Shown here: one piece after another, positions 1 through 5,825 of the stretch
Position numbering within the stretch: position 1 is the first letter of the stretch
Layout: every line of letters begins with the position of its first letter
Assembly: GCF_901875635.1 (NCBI RefSeq)
Contig: NZ_CABFMN010000024.1
Span: forward strand, 1-5,841
Direction of reading: 5' to 3'
Source: Xylophilus ampelinus
GTDB taxonomy: Bacteria; Pseudomonadota; Gammaproteobacteria; Burkholderiales; Burkholderiaceae_C
Length of the DNA stretch: 5,841 nt
Notes under the pieces: generated by a model
What the model saw: the letters and a program-made list of their open reading frames with translations, nothing else
What the model was told of the DNA's origin: nothing
Database searches by the model: none
Program-made: the position numbers and the translations under genes

Positions 1-27
1 CCGAACTATGTGAAGTGAATGGTTATG
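1..27 (+). repeat. Left terminal inverted repeat
   Basis: Positions 1-15 (CCGAACTATGTGAAG) are identical to the reverse complement of 5826-5840. The next six positions differ except one, then GTTATG at 22-27 matches the complement of 5814-5819 at the same spacing. In total 22 of 27 positions agree. Two TATGT motifs sit 17 bp apart (7-11 and 24-28), suggesting two recombinase subsites. This end abuts the arsR promoter region. Confidence 0.88.
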
Positions 28-75
28 TAGACAGGAAGTCCTTCGTTATTTCGATGATTCTGGTAGGCTCGACAT
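28..75 (+). promoter_or_regulatory. arsR leader: probable promoter/operator of the ars operon
   Basis: This 48-bp stretch is the only non-coding DNA between the terminal repeat and arsR, so the promoter and ArsR operator must lie here, overlap the repeat, or lie outside the element. It is more AT-rich than the genes, notably around 48-60. Short inverted arms GAAG/CTTC flank 2 bp near 40-49. No convincing -35/-10 pair or known ArsR operator could be picked out, so the call rests on position. The ribosome-binding site before arsR is weak. Confidence 0.4.
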
Positions 76-399
76 ATGGAAGACTCCACGGTCGTTACTT
101 CGCTTGCGGCGCTGGCGCACCCGCTGCGCCTGAAGGTGTTCCGCGCTCTGGTGGTCGTCGGCCAGGCCGGCCTGACGCCTGCAGTGATGCAGGAAGCCCT
201 CGAAGTACCGGGCACGACCCTGTCCTTCCATCTCAAAGAGCTGACGAACGCTGGGATGGTGACCTGTGAACGTTCAGGCCGGAATCTGGTCTATCGGGCC
301 GAGTTCGAGCGTATGAATGGACTACTGGTCTACCTGACGGCCAACTGTTGCCAGGGCCAAGCCTGCGCAGTCGAGCTGCCTGCGCCCTGCGCTTGCTGA
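76..399 (+). CDS. arsR: ArsR-family arsenite-responsive repressor
   Basis: This 107-aa protein has the usual length of a SmtB/ArsR repressor, which binds the ars promoter as a dimer and leaves it when arsenite binds. The winged helix-turn-helix runs about residues 8-80: a start resembling ALAHPLRLKVFRAL, a recognition helix around TTLSFHLKELTNAGMV (47-62) and a wing around RSGRNLVYR (66-74). The classical ELCVCDL metal site of plasmid R773 ArsR is absent. Instead there is a C-terminal cysteine cluster, C91, C92 and C97, with C105 and C107 at the tail. It resembles the C-terminal arsenite site known for Acidithiobacillus ferrooxidans ArsR (a Cys pair plus a Cys a few residues on). It is first in the operon, 11 bp before the channel gene, and is expected to autoregulate all four genes. 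The ATG at 76 gives a normal N-terminus for the family. Confidence 0.93.
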   Translation: MEDSTVVTSLAALAHPLRLKVFRALVVVGQAGLTPAVMQEALEVPGTTLSFHLKELTNAGMVTCERSGRNLVYRAEFERMNGLLVYLTANCCQGQACAVELPAPCAC

Positions 400-410
400 G
401 AGCCCTTCCC

Positions 411-1097
411 ATGAAGAACTCGGTCGCTCGGCGACTGCTTGGCGAAGCGCTAGGCACCGCACTGCTGCTGGCCGTCGTGATCGGCTCGGGCATCATGGGC
501 GAGCGCCTGGCAGGTGGAAACGTCGCCATCGCGCTGCTCGCGAACACGCTGGCCACGATCGGCGGCCTGTACGTCCTCATCGAGGTGTTCCAGCCGATCA
601 GCGGCGCGCACTTCAACCCAGCCGTCTCACTGGCGATGGCCGTGCGCGGCGAACTGGCACTCGCGCTGCTGGTCCCCTACGTCGTGGCGCAGCTCGCTGG
701 CGCCGCTCTTGGTGCTTGGCTTGCCCACGCGATGTTCGATCTGCCTGTCTTCCAGCTCTCGACGAAGGCACGCGTGGGCCAGGGCCAATGGATCGCTGAA
801 GCCGTTGCGACCTTCGGTCTGCTGCTCGTCATCCTGCGCGCCTCAGCGACTCGCGTGGCCGCGATGGTCGCGGCCCACATCGGCGCCGCCTACTGGTTCA
901 CGGCCTCCACCTCGTTCGCCAACCCTGCGGCTGCCTTCGGCCGCATGCTCACCGACAGCTTCGCGGGCATTGCGCCCGCGAGCGTTCCGGGCTTCGTCGT
1001 CGCGCAGCTGGTCGGCGCTGGCGGTGCGCTGGCTGCGCACGCGCTGCTGGGCCGCCGTTCGGGCGACGTTGCCGTGGATCCTCCGACATCGACATGA
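411..1097 (+). CDS. aqpS: MIP/aquaporin-family channel, arsenite-extruding AqpS type
   Basis: This 228-aa membrane protein belongs to the major intrinsic protein family. It has two NPA half-helix motifs, N69-P70-A71 (in GAHFNPAVSLA) and N171-P172-A173 (in SFANPAAAFGR). Hydrophobic segments lie roughly at 13-33, 38-60, 84-108, 128-147, 150-168 and 192-214, giving the six-helix inner-membrane fold. Its place between arsR and arsC, where arsB or acr3 is usually found, matches S. meliloti AqpS, which lets arsenite made by ArsC flow out down its gradient. The residue after the second NPA is Ala174 rather than the selectivity-filter Arg of water channels, which fits a wider pore for As(OH)3 (inference). 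The ATG at 411 was chosen because it starts the family-like MKNSVARRLLGEALGTALL. An upstream TTG at 348 would overlap arsR and add a non-homologous arginine-rich leader. There is no clear Shine-Dalgarno sequence, so coupling to arsR is likely. Its stop overlaps the arsC start as ATGA. Confidence 0.9.
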   Translation: MKNSVARRLLGEALGTALLLAVVIGSGIMGERLAGGNVAIALLANTLATIGGLYVLIEVFQPISGAHFNPAVSLAMAVRGELALALLVPYVVAQLAGAALGAWLAHAMFDLPVFQLSTKARVGQGQWIAEAVATFGLLLVILRASATRVAAMVAAHIGAAYWFTASTSFANPAAAFGRMLTDSFAGIAPASVPGFVVAQLVGAGGALAAHALLGRRSGDVAVDPPTST

Positions 1098-1516
1098 CCG
1101 ACATCACGATCTACCACAACCCGGCGTGCGGGACCTCCCGCAACACGCTCGCACTCATCCGGCACGCCGGCATCGAGCCGATCGTCATCGAGTACCTGAA
1201 GCACCCACCGTCGAAGGACGAGCTGCGCACCCTGTGCGCACAGATGGGGACGCCGTTGCGCGCGCTGCTGCGCAAGAAGGGCACCCCCTACGAAGACTTG
1301 CAGCTCGATGACCCCAAGTGGAGCGACGAGGACCTGCTGGAGTTCATGCAGCAGCACCCGATCCTGATCAACCGGCCGATCGTGGTCACGCCGCTGGGGA
1401 CAGTGCTCAGCCGCCCGTCGGAAGCCGTGCTGGAGGTGCTGCCGGTGCCGAAGCTGGCACCCTTCGTCAAGGAAGACGGCGAACGCGTCGAGGACAGCGG
1501 TGTCCGCCGTGGCTGA
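1094..1516 (+). CDS. arsC: Arsenate reductase, glutaredoxin-dependent (R773 ArsC type)
   Basis: This 140-aa cytoplasmic enzyme reduces arsenate to arsenite using glutathione and glutaredoxin. It is almost exactly the length of E. coli plasmid R773 ArsC (141 aa) and is collinear with it. It has Cys12 in [11 protein letters not shown] and arginines at 60, 94 and 107 (ALLRK, LINRPIV, LSRPSE), the known catalytic cysteine and oxyanion-binding residues. The [13 protein letters not shown] block (90-102) is the family hallmark. Its ATG overlaps the channel gene stop by 4 nt, and its 3' end overlaps arsH by 17 nt, so translation is probably coupled through all three genes. Its product, arsenite, would be both the ArsR inducer and the channel substrate. 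No residue expected for activity is missing. Confidence 0.97.
   Translation: MTDITIYHNPACGTSRNTLALIRHAGIEPIVIEYLKHPPSKDELRTLCAQMGTPLRALLRKKGTPYEDLQLDDPKWSDEDLLEFMQQHPILINRPIVVTPLGTVLSRPSEAVLEVLPVPKLAPFVKEDGERVEDSGVRRG
1490..1494 (+). promoter_or_regulatory. Ribosome-binding site for the arsH GTG start
   Basis: GAGGA lies 5 nt before the GTG at 1500, inside the 3' end of arsC. It supports GTG over the later ATG at 1599 as the arsH start. Confidence 0.55.
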
Positions 1517-2231
1517 GGGCACGTCGACGCTTCCGGCGATCGAGGCGACGCACTTCGATGTGCCGTCGCTCGCGCGGCTCTCGCCGACGAAGGCTTCCAT
1601 GCATGCCCCTCGCATCCTGATGCTCTACGGCTCCGTGCGCGAGCGCTCGTACAGCCGGCTGCTGGCGCAGGAGGCGGCGCGGCTGCTCGAGTCGATGGGC
1701 GCGGAGGTTAGGTTCTTCGATCCAACCGGCTTGCCGCTGCCCGATGGCGCGCCAGAGTCACACCCGAAAGTTCAGGAACTGCGAACGCTGTCGGCCTGGT
1801 CCGAGGGCATGGTCTGGACCTCGCCAGAGCGCCACGGCGCGATGAGCGGCATCCTCAAAGCCCAGATCGACTGGATCCCGCTCTCCGTGGGCGCGGTGCG
1901 TCCGACCCAGGGCAAGACGCTGGCCGTGATGCAGGTGAGCGGTGGCTCCCAGTCCTTCAATGCGGTGAACCAGATGCGCGTGCTCGGGCGCTGGATGCGG
2001 ATGCTCACCATCCCCAACCAGTCATCGGTCGCCAAGGCCTACATGGAGTTCGACGAAGCGGGCCGCATGAAGCCCTCGAGCTACTACGACCGTGTCGTCG
2101 ACGTGATGGAGGAGCTCGTCAAGTTCACCCTGCTCACGCGCGACGTCAGCGCGTACCTGGTGGATCGGTACAGCGAGCGCAAGGAGAGCGCCGAAGCGCT
2201 CTCGCGGCGAGTCAACCAGCGCTCGATCTAG
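1500..2231 (+). CDS. arsH: ArsH NADPH-dependent FMN reductase / organoarsenical oxidase
   Basis: This 243-aa flavodoxin-like protein matches ArsH in length and sequence. ArsH proteins are cytosolic NADPH:FMN oxidoreductases that oxidise trivalent methylated and aromatic arsenicals and are often last in ars operons. The FMN phosphate loop is G44-S-V-R-E-R-S50, preceded by the first strand RILMLY (38-43). The ArsH signature PERHGAMSG is at 109-117, and the blocks [16 protein letters not shown] (120-135) and [15 protein letters not shown] (146-160) are highly conserved. The GTG at 1500 is preferred because residues 15-33 resemble the N-terminal extension of other ArsH proteins and a GAGGA lies upstream. 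An ATG at 1599 would lose that segment. It overlaps arsC by 17 nt. It ends with RRVNQRSI, a full-length C-terminus, only 14 bp from the stop of the convergent recombinase gene. Confidence 0.95.
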   Translation: MSAVAEGTSTLPAIEATHFDVPSLARLSPTKASMHAPRILMLYGSVRERSYSRLLAQEAARLLESMGAEVRFFDPTGLPLPDGAPESHPKVQELRTLSAWSEGMVWTSPERHGAMSGILKAQIDWIPLSVGAVRPTQGKTLAVMQVSGGSQSFNAVNQMRVLGRWMRMLTIPNQSSVAKAYMEFDEAGRMKPSSYYDRVVDVMEELVKFTLLTRDVSAYLVDRYSERKESAEALSRRVNQRSI

Positions 2232-2250
2232 TGATCTTCACATAACTAGG
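2228..2250 (-). repeat. Internal, diverged copy of the terminal repeat at the cargo/recombinase junction
   Basis: On the plus strand 2236-2250 (CTTCACATAACTAGG) matches 5826-5840 of the right end at 12 of 15 positions, the first nine identical. It is in direct orientation to the right end and inverted relative to the left end. The site is itself an imperfect palindrome: arms CTAGTGAT (2228-2235) and ATAACTAG (2242-2249) match at 7 of 8 positions around the 6-bp centre CTTCAC, an architecture like a tyrosine-recombinase core site. The arms contain the stop codons of both arsH and the third recombinase gene. Function as a recombination site is inference. Confidence 0.55.
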
Positions 2251-3247
2251 TCGACCGGGCACCGGCGAGCATCGCAAGGAGCCGGTCGGAGACGCCGGTG
2301 AAGACACCCTTGCGGAGCGAGGGTGCGACGCTGGCGTCGAGGATCTCCAGCTTGCGCACGGGATCCACGCGCAGGTAGATCTCGGTGCTCTGGACGCTGC
2401 TGTGGCCCAGCCACAGGGCGACCCGACGGATGTCGCCAGTGGCCTCCAGCGTGTGGATCGCGCAGGTGTGGCGCAGGACATGCGGGCTGACGCGCTTATG
2501 GGCAAGCGTCGGCGCCTTGCGCGCGGCTGCGGCCACGTGTGCCTCCAGGCGGCTGGCGAAGCCGTGGCGCGTCATCGGCTCGCCGCGGTGGTTCAGGAAT
2601 ACGGCATCGCCACCCTCTGTCGGTCGGATGCGCAGCCAGTCCCGCAGGACGGCGCGCGTCACCTTCCACAGGGGCAGCACACGCTCCCGGCGGCCCTTGC
2701 CAAGGATGTGCACCGTATCCAGCCCGGGTTGTGCCAGGTCAGACAGGCGCAACGACGTCAGCTCCGACACCCGCAGGCCCGCCGCGTACGCGAGGTGAAG
2801 CATCGCGCGGTCGCGCAGCCCAGAGGCGCTGTGTCGGTCGGGCGCATCGAGGACGGCCTGCAGCTCGTCTCTGGAGAGGTAGGCGACCAGCGGCTGCACG
2901 ATGCGCTTGCTCGGGATCGCATGCACCTGCATGGATTGGCCCAGGCACGCGGGTGCGCGGTACTCCAGATACCGGAAGAACGACTTGAAGGCCGCCAGGC
3001 GAGCATTGCGCGTGCGTGGCTTGTTCGCTCGGTCCGTCTCGATGTGGTCCAGGAAATCCAGGATCAGTTCCGTGCCGAGCTGCTCGAGTGCGAGGTCGCT
3101 CGGCTTCACCTTGAGCCGTTGCGCGGCGTAGCACACGAGGAGCTGGAAGCTGCACGCATAGCTGTCCGTGGTGTGGCGACTGGCGCCGCGGTCGCGCGGC
3201 AGGTACTCCAGCAGGAAACTGCTCAGGTGGGGTGCCAACGCCGTCAT
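2246..3247 (-). CDS. ritC: Tyrosine recombinase, third of the trio (RitC-like)
   Basis: This 333-aa protein has XerC/D-like organisation. A SAM-like core-binding domain spans about 5-100 (NARLAAFKSFFRYLEY at 81-96) and a catalytic domain about 120-300. Catalytic residues are R159 (AGLRVSELTSL), K184 (GKGRRERVLPL), H256/R259/H260 (PHVLRHTCA), H282 (LGHSS) and nucleophile Y291, so it looks fully active. A tail of about 40 residues follows the Tyr. Its ATG overlaps the stop of the preceding recombinase as ATGA. It probably acts with the other two recombinases at the element ends to cut and join DNA without a transposase. Its TAG stop lies inside the internal repeat, so that repeat is partly coding. 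Recombinase is certain; the RIT subfamily label follows from gene order. Confidence 0.93.
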   Translation of the reverse strand: MTALAPHLSSFLLEYLPRDRGASRHTTDSYACSFQLLVCYAAQRLKVKPSDLALEQLGTELILDFLDHIETDRANKPRTRNARLAAFKSFFRYLEYRAPACLGQSMQVHAIPSKRIVQPLVAYLSRDELQAVLDAPDRHSASGLRDRAMLHLAYAAGLRVSELTSLRLSDLAQPGLDTVHILGKGRRERVLPLWKVTRAVLRDWLRIRPTEGGDAVFLNHRGEPMTRHGFASRLEAHVAAAARKAPTLAHKRVSPHVLRHTCAIHTLEATGDIRRVALWLGHSSVQSTEIYLRVDPVRKLEILDASVAPSLRKGVFTGVSDRLLAMLAGARST

Positions 3248-4152
3248 GATCGGCTCCCGGCGCTCAGCGCCTCGGCTGCCAGCGCGATCTGGCGGGTGAG
3301 CACCGGCGTCGCCTCCAGGTACCAGTAGGTGTCCGCGATGCTGGCATGGCCGAGGTAAGTGCTGAGTGCCAGCATGTGCCGGTCGACGGCACCGCGGTCA
3401 CTGCCGCACCGCTCCAGGGAGCGCACGGCAAAGCTGTGCCGCAGGTCGTGCAGCCTCGGGCCTCGGCCTGAGCTGCTGCGCAGGCCGCACGCCCGGGCCA
3501 GCTTGACGAAGGTGCGGGTCACCGTCGCGTGATCAGGCGGCTTGCCGTTGGACAGCACGAACACGTGCGGATCGGCGCCGCCGATGCGCCCGCGCAGTCT
3601 CAGGTAGGCGGCCAGAGCGCTCTGGGTGCTCGCCGCGATCGGCACCAGCCGGGACTTGTGAAACTTGGTCTCGCGGATCACGAGGCCATCTGGACCGAGA
3701 TCGGTGCGCACCAGCGAGGTTGCCTCGGACACGCGCAGACCGGTCGTGGCCAGGAGGCCGAACAGGTAGTAGTAGGTGTAGGGCGTGAGGGATGCGGTGG
3801 GCGGCAGCAGCAGCGCACGGCGCATGACGCGCTCGATGTCCTCGACGGCCAGGATGTGGGGCGGCGGGCGCAGGCGCCTGGCCTTGCCAAAGACGTCGCG
3901 TGGCGGGATCTCATGGCGCTCGTCCTCGGCGTGCATCGCGATCGCGAAGTTGCGCGCGACCCGGAACCACTCGGCCGAGCGCACCTGGGACGAGGCCAGG
4001 CTGGCCCAGGTGATCACGCGCGCTGTGTTGAGGAACTCGTCGCCTGCCGCGAAAGCAGCGAAGCGCTTGAGCACGAGTGCCTGGTCGATGAACGAGTAGC
4101 CCAAGGCGCGCTTGATCGCGACGTAGCGATCGACATGGTCGCTCATCGGCAT
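3244..4152 (-). CDS. ritB: Tyrosine recombinase, second of the trio (RitB-like)
   Basis: This 302-aa recombinase has a core-binding region at about 1-95 and a catalytic domain at about 100-290. Residues R140 (GLRVSEATSL), K163 (ETKFHKSRLVPI), H235/R238/H239 (LHDLRHSFA), H269 (YLGHAS) and Y278 form the complete catalytic set, with the normal nine-residue distance from His to Tyr. The start at 4152 is chosen because GGAGG (4159-4163) lies 6 nt upstream. A second ATG at 4146 overlaps the preceding stop as ATGA and is the alternative. The frame stays open far upstream (to 5004) inside the first recombinase gene, but that part resembles no recombinase and is an effect of high GC. It overlaps its upstream neighbour by 10 nt and its downstream neighbour by 4 nt, so the trio is probably co-translated in fixed ratio. 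Confidence 0.92.
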   Translation of the reverse strand: MPMSDHVDRYVAIKRALGYSFIDQALVLKRFAAFAAGDEFLNTARVITWASLASSQVRSAEWFRVARNFAIAMHAEDERHEIPPRDVFGKARRLRPPPHILAVEDIERVMRRALLLPPTASLTPYTYYYLFGLLATTGLRVSEATSLVRTDLGPDGLVIRETKFHKSRLVPIAASTQSALAAYLRLRGRIGGADPHVFVLSNGKPPDHATVTRTFVKLARACGLRSSSGRGPRLHDLRHSFAVRSLERCGSDRGAVDRHMLALSTYLGHASIADTYWYLEATPVLTRQIALAAEALSAGSRS

Positions 4153-5714
4153 GTCACACCTCCGATCCACGGCTGCACGATGTGCGCGAGCATCCGGGTG
4201 TCGACCTTGGCGTAGATGGTCGTCGTGTCCATGCTGCGATGCCTCAACAGCGCGCCGACGGCCTCGAGGGTCGATCCCGACCTCAGGAGATGCGTCGCCG
4301 CGGAATGCCGCAGCAGGTACGCGCCGCGCAGCGTGGCGTTCGTGATCCCGGCCCGGTTCAGGGCCGCGCTCACGATGCCGGTCACCACGCTGCCGTGGGC
4401 GAGTGGCTCGAAGGGAGCAAGCGAGCGCAGAAAGACGTGGGCCGCGGGAACACGTGGCCGCGCTCGCTCGACGTAGGCTGCGATGGCGTCGCCGACGTCC
4501 TGCGGCAGTGGCAATGCGACCTCGCGGGCTGACTTGCCAGCGACCCTGATGAGCGCGTTGTTCCAGTCGACATCCGCCAGGCGCAAGTGGACGATGTCGC
4601 CGGCACGCAGCGCCAGGCGCGCCAGCAGCAGGAGGATCGCGTGGTCCCGCATGCCGCGCGCGGTCGTCAGGTCGCACGAAGCGATGACGCGCTCGACCTC
4701 TTCCTGCAGCACGTAGCGCGGCAGTGTGGCCAGCCGCCAGCGCGGCACCCTTGGCACAGCACCGGCCAACGACGGCGCGCACTGGCCGGTTGCGGCCAGG
4801 TACCGGAAGTACATCCGAAGCGCGCCTGTGGCCGCCTGTGCGGCTAGAGGCGACGCTGCGCTCGCGCGCTGCAGGATCAGGTGGTTGACGGAGGCGGCGT
4901 CGTAGCGGGCTGGATCCGGGCCAAGCTGAGGGAGAACGCGGCGCAGCTGGTGGGTGTACTTGGCGAGGGTTTGCTCGCCGGTGCCGCGATGACGCCGCAT
5001 CCATGCCCGGAACGCCGCCAGCGTGCCAGCCTGGTCGTCAGGCTGCTCCGCCGTCGCCGCGACCGAACCGTCCGTTGCACTCAGGTAGCGAACGAAGCGG
5101 GCCACGCGCTTCGCGCCCGCGCCGTGCGCGTCCCGCTGAGCGCCGAGCGTAAATGTGCCCGCGCAGACGCAGTCGTGGCGGTCGAATTGCCGCAGCGTGT
5201 CCTCGTCGATCGCCTCCATGGCGATGCGTTGCTGGCACAGCCAATACACGAAGTGGCTGCAGTTGCGGCGGTAGTGCGCCACCGTACCGGCCGCTCGGGC
5301 TTGGCTGGCCAGGAAGGCGCAGAAGGCGTCTACGCGCTCAAGCGCGGCGCCCTGATCCACCGGGTTGTGGATGTGGCGCTGCTGCTCCAGAAATGCCACG
5401 AAGCGAAGGATCCGACCCTTCAGATGAGGGCTATGGTTGGTGGTGCACTGATAGCGTTCGCCGTGTGGACGTGGGCAGTGGCACTCGTGCTCGAGAAAGC
5501 ACCGGATCACGTCGCCGTCGACGCCCTGTATCTGGATGCCCTGCTGGTGCAGCCAGACCAGGAAGTGCTTCGCCGGACCGGGATAGTTGGCGATGGAGCA
5601 CGCTCGCATCCCCTCGCTACTCAGGTGAGCCTGGAACGCCGGGATGTAGGGGTCGAACAGGCTCCGATCCGGCGCCCTGGGTGCTTGCCGTCTTCTTGCA
5701 GTGGATGCTTGCAT
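4143..5714 (-). CDS. ritA: Tyrosine recombinase, first of the trio, with duplicated N-terminal domain (RitA-like)
   Basis: At 523 aa this is well above the roughly 300-420 aa usual for the fold. The C-terminal catalytic domain (about 330-515) has R370 (LALRAGDIVHLRL), K394 (GKSAREVALPLP), R469-H470 (YLLRHSAATHL), H492 (LLRHRS) and Y501 (TTIYAKVD). Where box II normally starts with His, Tyr466 is present. A normal core-binding domain lies at about 228-312. Before it are two related units, about 22-125 and 126-227. Residues 41-80 and 145-184 align without gaps at 16 of 40 identities, sharing HFxxWLxQQ and ending in His-x-Cys-x-Cys (H76/C78/C80 and H180/C182/C184). These may be extra DNA-binding or zinc-binding modules (inference). 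The ATG at 5714 has GGAG (5721-5724) 6 nt upstream. The stop overlaps the next gene. It is the promoter-proximal gene of the trio. Confidence 0.92.
   Translation of the reverse strand: MQASTARRRQAPRAPDRSLFDPYIPAFQAHLSSEGMRACSIANYPGPAKHFLVWLHQQGIQIQGVDGDVIRCFLEHECHCPRPHGERYQCTTNHSPHLKGRILRFVAFLEQQRHIHNPVDQGAALERVDAFCAFLASQARAAGTVAHYRRNCSHFVYWLCQQRIAMEAIDEDTLRQFDRHDCVCAGTFTLGAQRDAHGAGAKRVARFVRYLSATDGSVAATAEQPDDQAGTLAAFRAWMRRHRGTGEQTLAKYTHQLRRVLPQLGPDPARYDAASVNHLILQRASAASPLAAQAATGALRMYFRYLAATGQCAPSLAGAVPRVPRWRLATLPRYVLQEEVERVIASCDLTTARGMRDHAILLLLARLALRAGDIVHLRLADVDWNNALIRVAGKSAREVALPLPQDVGDAIAAYVERARPRVPAAHVFLRSLAPFEPLAHGSVVTGIVSAALNRAGITNATLRGAYLLRHSAATHLLRSGSTLEAVGALLRHRSMDTTTIYAKVDTRMLAHIVQPWIGGVTCR
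4158..4163 (-). promoter_or_regulatory. Strong Shine-Dalgarno for the second recombinase
   Basis: GGAGGT on the minus strand, inside the 3' end of the first recombinase gene, sets the start of the second at the ATG at 4152 rather than the ATG at 4146. Confidence 0.75.
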
Positions 5715-5825
5715 CTCGCACTCCGTCTGGTTGAGGGGCGAGCAGCTTGCGCGTTATGCAGAGTAATGTCTGCCTGTGACCACGTCGTGCGAGCACTGGC
5801 ACGCCGCACTCCGCATAACTGTGTG
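5715..5825 (-). promoter_or_regulatory. Leader of the recombinase trio: structured end region with probable promoter and recombinase sites
   Basis: This gene-free stretch separates the right end from the first recombinase. It carries GGAG at 5721-5724 as ribosome-binding site. It has several short inverted repeats: GCAGA/TCTGC (5758-5762/5769-5773), CACG/CGTG (5781-5784/5786-5789), GTGC/GCAC (5787-5790/5793-5796) and CGTGC/GCACG (5786-5790/5799-5803). A promoter for the trio must lie here or outside the element. CATAAC on the minus strand (5752-5757) is a possible but poor -10, and no good -35 was found. Confidence 0.5.
5753..5819. repeat. Subterminal 12-bp inverted repeat in the right end
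   Basis: GTTATGCAGAGT at 5753-5764 and the reverse complement of 5808-5819 (GTTATGCGGAGT) agree at 11 of 12 positions, with 43 bp between them. The left end holds a related GTTATGTAGA at 22-31. The recurring unit GTTATG-pyrimidine-purine-GA therefore looks like a recombinase-binding subsite, present once at the left and twice at the right end. Confidence 0.6.

Noticed and set aside
348..410. TTG start giving the channel 21 more N-terminal residues
   Set aside because: It overlaps arsR, adds an arginine/cysteine-rich leader unlike MIP proteins, and the ATG at 411 gives the expected N-terminus.
514..1311. Long plus-strand open frame of 265 codons across the channel and arsC
   Set aside because: Its composition is Ser/Arg/Pro-rich and it shadows two well-recognised genes in another frame.
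2228..2249. Bidirectional rho-independent terminator between the two operons
   Set aside because: The palindrome is short, AT-containing and interrupted by a 6-bp centre, with no T-run on either side. It fits a recombination site better.
2402..3328. Long plus-strand open frame of 308 codons opposite the third recombinase
   Set aside because: It is antisense to a gene with complete catalytic motifs, shows no recognisable domain, and such frames are common in GC-rich DNA.
4153..5004. Open frame extending the second recombinase upstream by 284 codons, which could mean a larger fusion protein
   Set aside because: The extension lies entirely inside the first recombinase gene in another frame. 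It is rich in Arg, Ala and Pro with no recombinase motifs, and a strong ribosome-binding site precedes the ATG at 4152.
5153..5734. Plus-strand open frame of 193 codons opposite the first recombinase
   Set aside because: Its product is Arg/Pro/Gly-rich with no domain and is antisense to the duplicated N-terminal region.
5753..5819. Possible small RNA or CRISPR-like repeat pair in the right end
   Set aside because: There are only two repeat copies, in inverted orientation and with no spacer series. Terminal recombinase sites explain them better.
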